59,857 bases of DNA from Spirochaetales bacterium (lineage in GTDB: Bacteria > Spirochaetota > GWE2-31-10 > MWDO01), in NCBI GenBank assembly GCA_017540815.1, contig JAFYAI010000031.1, positions 1 to 59,857 on the forward strand, written 5' to 3'. The notes beneath the pieces were generated by a model. That model saw only the letters and a program-made list of their open reading frames with translations, was not told where the DNA came from and did not search any database. The translations under genes were made by a program, and so were the position numbers. Positions 41,979-49,462 of this stretch are shown piece by piece. The stretch's first letter is position 1. Each line of letters starts with the position of its first letter.

Positions 41979-42007
41979 TTGACAAAACTCTTTTTATAGT
42001 TTAATAT
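41979..42007 (+). promoter_or_regulatory. Promoter of structured leader
   Basis: Consensus TTGACA (41979-41984), 17-base spacer and TAATAT (42002-42007), giving a start near 42014 and a leader of about 365 bases. Confidence 0.6.
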
Positions 42008-42013
42008 CACATT

Positions 42014-42378
42014 ACAATTACAGATCTTTTTGACAGAAGATTAGCAGCCTTTTGTCAAAAACGATAGATCTAAACCGCAAGTCTCATTATATCATGAGAG
42101 TTTATCTCGCATAACTCCCGTGTCACATGAGGCGGTTGAGTTATATTAACGCGGTTTAGGATTCATCTGCTTTGTTGCTACTTGGTGACATGGGATTTTG
42201 TAATGAGTCTAAACCGCGGAGGTCTTACATCTCACTTTAGAATTTCTTTTTATTTCACTTTTAATTTCGGCTATTAATCGATTATGATTAATTTCGTTTG
42301 TGCCTTTTTTTTGCTAAAAAGAAGGACGGTTTTGTTGTGCATTCAGCACAAAAATAGGTTATATCTATAGGAGATCTT
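42014..42378 (+). ncRNA. Long structured 5' leader with alternative stems
   Basis: CTAAACCGC occurs at 42070-42078 and 42209-42217, and its complement GCGGTTTAG at 42151-42159. The middle arm can pair with either outer copy but not both, the geometry of a switching leader. Supporting hairpins are TTTTTGACA/TGTCAAAAA (42029-42062) flanked by AGATCT on both sides, CTCAT/ATGAG (42083-42098), ATAACTC/GAGTTAT (42111-42144), ATTAATC/GATTAAT and TTGTGC/GCACAA. TGTCAC (42121) and GTGACA (42185) could also pair. No known riboswitch class is recognised. Three lipoprotein genes follow. Confidence 0.55.
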
Positions 42379-42696
42379 ATGAGTAAAGTGTTTTATTTAG
42401 GGAAAGTATTTTTCATCACTTTATTTTTATCAATTATATTGATGTCTTGCAACACAGAATGCCATTGGACGATTGCAACATGGACAATGTACAACTATTC
42501 ATTATCAACAGTAACTGTTACACCTAAAGGTAACTGCAGCGAAAGCAGTGCATTCACACTAAGAACAGGACAGTCAAAAAAAATTTCGTGGTATGATGAC
42601 GGCAAAACAGCCTATCATTACACTTATTCGCCATCCAATAAAGTTTATACTGCAAAGTATGAAAATATTATGGAAATTCATTTTTATTCAAAGTAA
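42379..42696 (+). CDS. Small lipoprotein, 105 residues
   Basis: Signal peptide and lipobox ILMSC (Cys near 24) precede about 80 residues with aromatic- and Thr-rich beta-type sequence (ATWTMYNYSLSTVTVTPKG). No family is recognised. A GGAG site precedes the ATG. It is the first of three consecutive lipoprotein genes behind the structured leader. Confidence 0.65.
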   Translation: MSKVFYLGKVFFITLFLSIILMSCNTECHWTIATWTMYNYSLSTVTVTPKGNCSESSAFTLRTGQSKKISWYDDGKTAYHYTYSPSNKVYTAKYENIMEIHFYSK

Positions 42697-42709
42697 CGGA
42701 GGAAAAAGA

Positions 42710-43507
42710 ATGACTCATCTCAAATATTATTATCCAATTTTCATATTGCTTTTAACAAGTTGCATTTCAGGACCTTATGCAAAGTATTATGAAAAACAAG
42801 CTCCGACAACATACGAACCGACAAAAAATGTAACATGGTTTGACTATGGCAGTCAGGACATTGATACACTATATCAATCGTTCTATTCTGATTTTTTTAT
42901 TATGGGGAAATCAGAATTTTCTGGATATATTAGCAATGTAGAAAAAGCGAAGAAAGTTGCTCAAAAGGTTGGTGCAGATGTTGTAATAACTTGCAGAAAT
43001 TATAAAGAAACAAAAACTGTGAATTATACTATTTCTACCCCGACTTCTTCAACAACTTATGTCAGAAACAGCAGCGGTCAAACTATCGGTTCGGCAACAA
43101 CTTATGGCACGCAACAGTCATCAGGGTCGTATAATTATGATGTCTATTTGCAGCAGGCATATTATCTTAAAAATGTGAAAAATATTGTGCCGCTATGGGA
43201 ACGTAAGAAAGATTATTACGAATGCAGCGAAGAAACAGGCGAATTTGGCGGAATATGGCATGATGATAATTATTTCATACAAACATATAGGTCAGAAGAT
43301 AAAATTTTGGGATTTATCGTATCATCCAACTATAAACAATGGCTCATTGATGAACCTAAATTTATATTTGATGTAAATACCAATGAAGGAGTTTATTTTT
43401 GCTCAGATCGAACTCCATGGTTCGCTAATTTTAAAATTAATCAGTTTGGATATTTGGAAGTCAATCTTAAAGATTGGGAAAACTTTTCATTTATGAAAAA
43501 CAATTAA
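42710..43507 (+). CDS. Lipoprotein of unknown function, 265 residues
   Basis: The ATG at 42710 with GGAGG upstream gives a signal peptide and lipobox LLTSC (Cys near 18). The mature part has a YGSQDIDTLYQSFY block, a heptad-like AKKVAQKVGADVVITCRNY segment, a Ser/Thr/Gly-rich stretch (STPTSSTTYVRNSSGQTIGS) and a YLQQAYYLKN block. An extended upstream frame has no ribosome site. Envelope location is expected; function is unknown. Confidence 0.7.
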   Translation: MTHLKYYYPIFILLLTSCISGPYAKYYEKQAPTTYEPTKNVTWFDYGSQDIDTLYQSFYSDFFIMGKSEFSGYISNVEKAKKVAQKVGADVVITCRNYKETKTVNYTISTPTSSTTYVRNSSGQTIGSATTYGTQQSSGSYNYDVYLQQAYYLKNVKNIVPLWERKKDYYECSEETGEFGGIWHDDNYFIQTYRSEDKILGFIVSSNYKQWLIDEPKFIFDVNTNEGVYFCSDRTPWFANFKINQFGYLEVNLKDWENFSFMKNN

Positions 43508-43517
43508 GGAGACAACG

Positions 43518-43946
43518 ATGAAAAACTATTTGACAATATTACTCGCAATGCTCGCATTGCTTACAGTATTCTGCTGTGCGGCAGAAAATACAGACAACAC
43601 GTCAGATAATAAAGAAAGCAGCAATAGTCCTGTCGGAAAGTGGTTTTCTTATGAGAACGGACAGGCTCTTACACTTGGTTATTATGATTACCGTGCAGAT
43701 GGCACAGTGTGGTTTATTCAGCCTGCTCAGCCGGAATATGTAGATAACTGGTGGAATAATCCTGATGTGGAAACATCTGAACAAAAATGGTGGGATTGGA
43801 AAGACAACTATGTTATCTATTACCATGGCAATGGTGCTACAGCAGAAAGTCAGCCTCATTTTCGTATCGAGGGAGATATAATGACTTGGTATGAAAGTCA
43901 TGAAGGAGAGACTCATGATATGGAACAATTCATAAGGCTAAAGTAA
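43518..43946 (+). CDS. Lipoprotein, 142 residues, lipocalin-like appearance
   Basis: The signal peptide MKNYLTILLAMLALL ends at a Cys pair (VFCCAA). The mature part starts with an Asn/Ser/Asp-rich spacer, then VGKWFSYENGQALTLGYYDY and repeated Trp-rich strands, and ends MTWYESHEGETHDMEQFIRL. The pattern resembles small lipocalin-like domains, without a sure family match. A terminator follows. Confidence 0.65.
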   Translation: MKNYLTILLAMLALLTVFCCAAENTDNTSDNKESSNSPVGKWFSYENGQALTLGYYDYRADGTVWFIQPAQPEYVDNWWNNPDVETSEQKWWDWKDNYVIYYHGNGATAESQPHFRIEGDIMTWYESHEGETHDMEQFIRLK

Positions 43947-43957
43947 ACTTATCTTTA

Positions 43958-43993
43958 ACGCAAAAAAGCCTGCGTAAGCAGGCTTTTTTGCGT
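43958..43993. terminator. Bidirectional terminator between lipoprotein and fic genes
   Basis: ACGCAAAAAAGCCTGC, loop GTAA and its complement make a 16-bp stem with internal A and T tracts. Its end touches the fic stop. Confidence 0.85.
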
Positions 43994-45132
43994 CATGTTC
44001 CTTCCCGCAGGATTTCCAGATATGCGTTATATGCAAATACCTTATTGCGTGCAGCGTTTGTCGTTTCTTTCAGGATGCCCAGCTCGGTTAATTTGCTGAC
44101 AGCTGAAGACACCGTATTATAACTCAGATGCAGAGCAGTGGCTGTTTTCTTAATGTCAATAATCGGATACCGCTCGATATAATCAAACAGCATTCTGACA
44201 GTATCTTTAGTTCTGCTTGTTTTAGGCAGAGCAGTTTCATTTGTTTTATGCAGATCCGTCATTCTCATTACAGCACGATACGAATCAGCTGCCGCTGCCG
44301 CTGTTGCATCAATAAAGAATGCAACCCATTGCTCATAATTACCGGTTCGGCGGACTTCCGATATGCGGTCGTAGTACTCGATCTGATTTTTTTTAAGGAA
44401 ATACGAAACATAAATAACAGGTTTCGTAAGGATTTTTTGCTCCAACAGATACAGCAATATCAGCATCCTGCCTACTCTGCCGTTGCCATCCAAGAAAGGG
44501 TGAATAGTCTCAAACTGATAATGGATCAATGCACAGCGAACAAGCGGATCACAGTTATCAGTCGAATTAATATACTTTTCCAGATCAGACATAGCCGAGT
44601 TCATGTCTTCGACATTAGGCGGGATGTATCTTGCGTCAGACAATGAACAATTTGTCGCTCCGATCCAATTCTGAGATCGTCGGAATTCACCCGGATTTTT
44701 ATCAGAGCCTCTGATGCCATCCATCAGCCGAGAATGTATCTCACGCAGCAATCTGCAGCAAATCGGCAATGTATTAAGACGATCAACTGCGAATGATACC
44801 GCTTTTACATAATTAAGAACATCTGCCAAATCAAGATTGGCATTCATATCCACTTCAGGATCAAGCACATCATCCAGCGTGCATTGTGTTCCCTCTATCT
44901 GTGATGAGAGCAATGCTTCTTTGCGAACATACATCGAGATAAACAACTCAGCATTGGGTATCAGATTAGATGCAGTCTCCAACTTCGCTAATTCTGTTTT
45001 AGCGGCAATCAGTTTCCCAATCATATCATCATTCATCTCAATGTTTGGATCAGGCGGAAGCGGTGTCGGTCGAAATGATTTATATGATGCTTCTCCTTTT
45101 GGATTTATAACAAATTCTCCGCTGCGATTCAT
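43993..45132 (-). CDS. Fic-family protein with C-terminal winged helix
   Basis: The ATG at 45132 (GAGGAAG upstream) gives 379 residues. An N-terminal Fic_N-like region contains the self-inhibiting motif SSQIEG (76-81). The Fic core has HPFLDGNGR (211-219), the AMP-transfer signature. The last 70 residues are a winged helix (IIDIKKTATALHLSYNTVSS). Such proteins usually add or remove AMP on target proteins, and the winged helix suggests binding its own promoter, which carries a 42-bp palindrome. An earlier in-frame start would place the palindrome inside the gene and has no ribosome site. Confidence 0.88.
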   Translation of the reverse strand: MNRSGEFVINPKGEASYKSFRPTPLPPDPNIEMNDDMIGKLIAAKTELAKLETASNLIPNAELFISMYVRKEALLSSQIEGTQCTLDDVLDPEVDMNANLDLADVLNYVKAVSFAVDRLNTLPICCRLLREIHSRLMDGIRGSDKNPGEFRRSQNWIGATNCSLSDARYIPPNVEDMNSAMSDLEKYINSTDNCDPLVRCALIHYQFETIHPFLDGNGRVGRMLILLYLLEQKILTKPVIYVSYFLKKNQIEYYDRISEVRRTGNYEQWVAFFIDATAAAAADSYRAVMRMTDLHKTNETALPKTSRTKDTVRMLFDYIERYPIIDIKKTATALHLSYNTVSSAVSKLTELGILKETTNAARNKVFAYNAYLEILREGT

Positions 45133-45141
45133 TGTCTTCCT

Positions 45142-45240
45142 CACTTTTTGAAATAACTGCTTATATTTTACCACACTTATTTCAAAAAGTCTAGACTTTT
45201 TGAAATAAGTGTGCGGATTTCTGCTTTTTATTTCAATAAC
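45142..45240 (-). promoter_or_regulatory. fic promoter with 42-bp perfect palindrome
   Basis: A perfect palindrome runs 45172-45213, centred on CTAG, each arm containing CTTTTTGAAATAAGTGTG. A third copy of CTTTTTGAAATAA lies at 45143-45157 next to the fic start, and a fourth, TTATTGAAATAA on the minus strand, near 45226-45237. On the minus strand TAGACT, 17 bases and TAAAAT form a promoter whose -35 and spacer lie in the palindrome. This is a multi-site operator layout. Confidence 0.7.
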
Positions 45241-45253
45241 TGCGGGAAATATC

Positions 45254-46789
45254 TTATAAATGCTTATCAAACCGGCGGCCGCTTGATGTAATCGCTTTTT
45301 GCGGACACACAAGGATGCACAGATGGCAGCCTACACATTTTTGAGGATTCATGCGGATTTTTCGTTCCGGACTAAGTGTCAGAGCCTGATGCCCGCCGTC
45401 AGAACAGGAGATCATACATCTGCCGCAGCCAACGCACTTGTCGCTGTTGAATTTCGGATATATGATCGAGTCCCGCTCCAGATTGTCAGTGGACAGGTAA
45501 AATGAATCAAGACCTGCTCCAACTATATCGGCAACAGACTTGAACCCTTTCTGATTCATATACAGTGCAAGACCTGATTTCAAATCATCGATAATTCTGT
45601 AACCATACTGCATGACCGCAGTAGTTATCTGGAGAGAAGCGGAGCCAAGGAGTAAAAACTCCACAGCATCAGTCCAGCTCCCTATGCCGCCCATACCGGT
45701 TATGTGCATCCCATGCAGATTTTTGTTCAGACCAAGCTCCGCTATAAACCTGAGAGCAATCGGCTTTACCGCAGCACCGCTGTAACCTCCCAATGCCGAT
45801 TTCCCGTGAACCGACGGCTCACTTATAAAAGTGTGGATATTAACTCCGGTTATACTTTTGATAGTATTGATCGCAGCAATTCCGTCAGCACCGCCCCTTT
45901 TGGCAGCCTCAGCAGCAGGACTCATATTCGCAACATTCGGCGTAAGTTTTGCAATTACAGGGATTGAACAGGCTTTCTTTGCGATAGAAGTGTATTTCTC
46001 AACAAGTTCGGGTATCTGTCCAATGTCAGATCCAAGTCCGTCATCTGCCATATTGGGACATGAGAAATTTAACTCAACCGCATCAGCACCGGCATCTTCA
46101 CATTTTTTTGCAAGGATGCCCCACTCTTCTTCATCCTTTCCCATAATCGAAGCAAGGATAAATTTTGAAGGATATTTTTCTTTAAGACGGCGGAAGATAT
46201 TCATATTTTCTTCTACGCTATGGTCGGAAAGCTGCTCAATATTCTTAAAACCGATGAATGAATTATTATCGCTCATCAAAGCTGAAAAACGAGGCGAACA
46301 TTCATGAATGGGGAAATTGCAGATTGTCTTAAAGCATGCCCCTGCCCAGCCGGCTTCAAAAGCTCTGGCACACATATCATAAGTGCTTGCCACAACCGAT
46401 GAAGAAAGCAGGAAAGGATTGTCAATCGGGATACCGCAGATGTCACTTTTGAGACAGGAAAAATCAATCCTGTCAACTCCCGCAACATCATGCGGCAGAG
46501 CTCTCACTTCATATAACTTTGAAATAAGGCTCGATATGTGTACGCCGCAGATGCCGTCATCCGGATCGATGCGGTTTTTTACACAGGCTTTTTCGCAGTC
46601 AGCATCGCATCCGATACACGGATTATGCTCCGGCAGCGTCATTGAAGCGTATTCTTCATTGCTGAACCAGATGCTCCGCAAAAGCCTGCCTGCATCTATA
46701 CCTCGTTTGCAGACAGAAGAACATGGCGGATCTGCACACAACACACATCCAAGCATATCTGACCGATTAATTATTTTTTTGAAACTCAT
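45254..46789 (-). CDS. PreA-like dihydropyrimidine/dihydroorotate dehydrogenase with extra Fe-S domain
   Basis: The 511-residue protein has an N-terminal Cys-rich domain (CVLCADPPCSSVCKRG and NPCIGCDADCEKACV, about 15-70) like that of the PreT/DPD first domain. An FMN barrel follows with NPFLLSSSVVAST, the active Cys in NFSCPN and GGADGIAAINT. Two [4Fe-4S] ferredoxin motifs end it (CVGCGRCMISC, CVGCHLCILVC). It probably reduces pyrimidine bases; PreA alone normally lacks the N-terminal cluster. The substrate is inferred. fic follows downstream on the same strand. Confidence 0.83.
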   Translation of the reverse strand: MSFKKIINRSDMLGCVLCADPPCSSVCKRGIDAGRLLRSIWFSNEEYASMTLPEHNPCIGCDADCEKACVKNRIDPDDGICGVHISSLISKLYEVRALPHDVAGVDRIDFSCLKSDICGIPIDNPFLLSSSVVASTYDMCARAFEAGWAGACFKTICNFPIHECSPRFSALMSDNNSFIGFKNIEQLSDHSVEENMNIFRRLKEKYPSKFILASIMGKDEEEWGILAKKCEDAGADAVELNFSCPNMADDGLGSDIGQIPELVEKYTSIAKKACSIPVIAKLTPNVANMSPAAEAAKRGGADGIAAINTIKSITGVNIHTFISEPSVHGKSALGGYSGAAVKPIALRFIAELGLNKNLHGMHITGMGGIGSWTDAVEFLLLGSASLQITTAVMQYGYRIIDDLKSGLALYMNQKGFKSVADIVGAGLDSFYLSTDNLERDSIIYPKFNSDKCVGCGRCMISCSDGGHQALTLSPERKIRMNPQKCVGCHLCILVCPQKAITSSGRRFDKHL

Positions 46790-46869
46790 ACTGATACCTA
46801 ACTATCAACGCATCATTTCTTTGACATCGTTCGATATTAACCATAATCCTAAATATCGGATTACATATT

Positions 46870-46970
46870 CATCTCATTTCTTGAAACAACTGCTTATATT
46901 TTATCATTCTTGTCTCAAAATGTCCAGACTTTTAAAACTTGAGTGCAAAATTCTGATTTTATTTCATATT
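46870..46970 (-). promoter_or_regulatory. Diverged copy of the fic promoter before the PreA-like gene
   Basis: This stretch aligns with 45135-45245 in order: TGAAACAACTGCTTATATTT (TGAAATAACTGCTTATATTT in fic), then a decayed palindrome around GTCCAGAC, then AAATTCTGATTTTATTTCA. The minus-strand promoter elements are kept as TGGACA, 17 bases, TAAAAT. It lies upstream of the PreA-like gene. Confidence 0.7.
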
Positions 46971-46988
46971 CTCCGCCATATATATATC

Positions 46989-47019
46989 AAAAAAAGGCTG
47001 TTCCAATGAACAGCCTTTT
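46989..47019 (-). terminator. Terminator after the Ctp protease gene
   Basis: AAAAGGCTGTTC, loop CAAT and complement make a 12-bp stem, ending in T7 on the minus strand. Confidence 0.85.
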
Positions 47020-47058
47020 ACCGACTTTGTTTTTTTTCTCTTTTTTCTCTATGGCTCA

Positions 47059-48459
47059 TCAGTTCTTCAGGAAGAACTGACCGTCTTTGTATTCCAACAT
47101 ATTATTATCCAATATCTCTACTGCTTTCTGCAGCTGAATATCATAATCCAGATCATATATCGGTTTATTCTCGGAGAAATACTCCAACTCAGTCTTGACG
47201 AGTTTTCGCAAATACTTCTGCGGCAGTTTATACCCATCATTAATCAACTCTGACGAAATCCTGTCAATCACAGCATCTGAAGCGTCTTTTATTCCTTTTG
47301 TTTTATTCTCGATAGCCTTGTCTTTGAAGATCTTCTTGAGCATTTCTTTCTCATCTTCTGTCAGTTCAGGCTCCTTGACCTCAATGTCCGGCTGGATACC
47401 GATACCGTCAATACAAATATCTGCAGGTGTGTAATACTTCGCAATGGTGAGTTTCATGCCGTCAGTGCCGAGATAATGTATCGTCTGCACAGACCCCTTG
47501 CCGTAAGTCTTCTCACCGACGAGGATTCCTCGGTGCAGATCTTTCATAGCACCTGAGAATATCTCCGATGCGCTTGCCGAACCGCCGTCAACAAGAACAA
47601 CAACAGGCATCTCTTTCGGCACGATCGTATTGATACGGCTTGCCTTGTAGACCTCAGCCTGATAGTTGCGGCCTTTAGTCGATACGATAACTCCTTCGTC
47701 TTGGAACAGATCAACAATATCACGCACTTCGGCAAGCAGTCCGCCCGGATTATACCGCAGATCTATGATGAGACCTTTGGCATTATTGGACAGAGCCATA
47801 TTAATGCCCTCTCTAACATGACTGCAGGTAGTTCCCGTAAAATGCGAAATACGGATATAGCCGTAGTCTTTCAGCATTGCCGACTTCACCGACGGCACAT
47901 CTATCTTTGCCCGCACAAGTTCTGTCTCATACTTGATGTCATCCCGCATAAACTCTATCGTGACTTTCGTTCCCGGAATGCCGCGGAGTTTCTTAGCCAC
48001 ATCGCCGACATCCAAGCCTTTGATAGACTCTCCATCTACAGTGATAATGAGATCTCCGGCCTTCATACCTTTGCGGTAAGCAGGAGTGCCTTCAATCGGC
48101 GACACAACACCTGTATAGTCATCTTTACGCTGGATAATCATGCCGACACCGCCAAAGTTGCCTGCAGAAGTGTCATTCATATCCGACATCTCTTTCTCAG
48201 ACAGATAGTTGGTATGCGGATCACCGATAGAGTCTATCATGCCTTTAATAGCACCATTAATCAGAGTCAGATTGTCCGTCTTGCTCTCATCTACATAGTC
48301 CGACTTTATTATATCGAACACACGCTTAAACTTCATCATATAAGGCATTTCGCCGGACATGCTGCCTGCACTGGCATCTTTGATAAATATAGCAAACAGC
48401 GATACGACCAGCAGCACTGTTACCACGCTTATCCATATAACTCTCTCTCCATTTTTCAT
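47059..48459 (-). CDS. ctpA: S41-family C-terminal processing peptidase
   Basis: The 466-residue protein has an N-terminal membrane anchor (ISVVTVLLVVSLFAIFI). A PDZ domain follows (about 100-180, VVSPIEGTPAYRKGMKAGD), then the protease core with the catalytic Ser in VDGGSASASEIFSGAM and the Lys in GEKTYGKGSVQT. A helical C-terminal region completes it. It acts outside the cytoplasmic membrane on C-termini of envelope proteins. It follows the cyclic-nucleotide-domain gene by 24 bases and is probably in its operon. Confidence 0.92.
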   Translation of the reverse strand: MKNGERVIWISVVTVLLVVSLFAIFIKDASAGSMSGEMPYMMKFKRVFDIIKSDYVDESKTDNLTLINGAIKGMIDSIGDPHTNYLSEKEMSDMNDTSAGNFGGVGMIIQRKDDYTGVVSPIEGTPAYRKGMKAGDLIITVDGESIKGLDVGDVAKKLRGIPGTKVTIEFMRDDIKYETELVRAKIDVPSVKSAMLKDYGYIRISHFTGTTCSHVREGINMALSNNAKGLIIDLRYNPGGLLAEVRDIVDLFQDEGVIVSTKGRNYQAEVYKASRINTIVPKEMPVVVLVDGGSASASEIFSGAMKDLHRGILVGEKTYGKGSVQTIHYLGTDGMKLTIAKYYTPADICIDGIGIQPDIEVKEPELTEDEKEMLKKIFKDKAIENKTKGIKDASDAVIDRISSELINDGYKLPQKYLRKLVKTELEYFSENKPIYDLDYDIQLQKAVEILDNNMLEYKDGQFFLKN

Positions 48460-48483
48460 GGAAGTCCTCCGAATGTTGTTATT

Positions 48484-49224
48484 TTACTTAAAACTGTCCC
48501 TGCCGTTGATCTCTTCGATCTGTTTCTCATATTTGAGCAGCAGCTCTTCCAACTCGGCAACTCTTGCCTTGCGGTTTTCGGAAGCGATCTTTGCTTTCTC
48601 CAGTTCCGTCTCCAAATCAGATACAGTAGACTCCAATGTTTGGATAACAGAGAACATATCTTCCATTGCTTCGGAGTATAGTTCCTTAGCCTTGCGCGGA
48701 TCTTTCTTATTAAGTTCCTTAAGATTGTAGAAAGCGATCATTGTGCCGTCTTCCAAAGCGATTACATCGGCAGTTCGCACCTGATTGACAAGCAGAGCTG
48801 CAGCTCCGAATGATTCACCCGGTTTATACGGCTGTGCATTGGCACGATCTACACTGGCAGAACCTTTTACAACTTCGCAGACAGTCGTAGCCAGATCACC
48901 TTTATTGAGGATCTTGTCGCCTTTCTTATATTCCTGATAACGAACAGCATCAGACTGTCTCTTGAGTACTGACGACTGAGCACCGACTGCCTCATATACA
49001 CCGCTAATTTTGCGGACTGTCGGATTAGTCAGAGTGTGCTTCGCACCGTGGATAGCATCGTGCTTAACACGAGCCATATCCCGGGCAAACTTCTTTGCTT
49101 CGGACTCAACATCTTCCTCCGTCATACCCATTATAGTCTGAGTCAGCGTGAACTCATGATCAAATGTACAACCCGGATGTTTACAGGATACCCGGTATTT
49201 TCCTTTTGTTAATTTATAAGCCAT
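48484..49224 (-). CDS. Cyclic-nucleotide-binding-domain protein with zinc-finger-like start and coiled coil
   Basis: The 246-residue protein starts with CKHPGCTFDHEFTLTQ, a Cys-x4-Cys element. A helical segment leads to a cNMP-type beta roll (about 92-165: YKKGDKILNKGDLATTVCEV, YKPGESFGAAALLVNQVRTA). The last 60 residues are coiled coil (LESTVSDLETELEKAKIASE). There is no DNA-binding helix-turn-helix, so it is not a CRP-type regulator. The Arg in QVRTA sits where CRP binds the phosphate of cAMP. Role unknown; it precedes the Ctp protease gene. Confidence 0.75.
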   Translation of the reverse strand: MAYKLTKGKYRVSCKHPGCTFDHEFTLTQTIMGMTEEDVESEAKKFARDMARVKHDAIHGAKHTLTNPTVRKISGVYEAVGAQSSVLKRQSDAVRYQEYKKGDKILNKGDLATTVCEVVKGSASVDRANAQPYKPGESFGAAALLVNQVRTADVIALEDGTMIAFYNLKELNKKDPRKAKELYSEAMEDMFSVIQTLESTVSDLETELEKAKIASENRKARVAELEELLLKYEKQIEEINGRDSFK

Positions 49225-49389
49225 AAGTATTCCTTTTATAAATTTGCTAAAATATTATTTCTTAATTTTACCAATAAATCCGTTATTAATCAAGAAAATT
49301 TTTGCTTTTTTTTAGTTTTAAGAAAAGATTGTCAAAAAACAACTCATTTCATAATATTACTTTTTTTCTGTAACATTTTGCATAAAAAT

Positions 49390-49443
49390 TTTACTTTATT
49401 TCTCAAAAGTGCTATAATACTCCAAAATACAGCACAATTGTGC
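49390..49443 (+). promoter_or_regulatory. gcvP promoter with 12-bp palindrome
   Basis: TTTACT (49390-49395), 17-base spacer and TATAAT (49413-49418), then a perfect palindrome GCACAATTGTGC (49432-49443) between the expected start and the ribosome site. No glycine riboswitch is seen in the 65-base leader region. Confidence 0.55.
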
Positions 49444-49462
49444 AAAAAAACAGGAGTCAGGT

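Noticed and set aside
49396-49462. Glycine riboswitch before gcvPA
   Set aside because: The leader after the promoter is under 50 bases, too short for a glycine aptamer.
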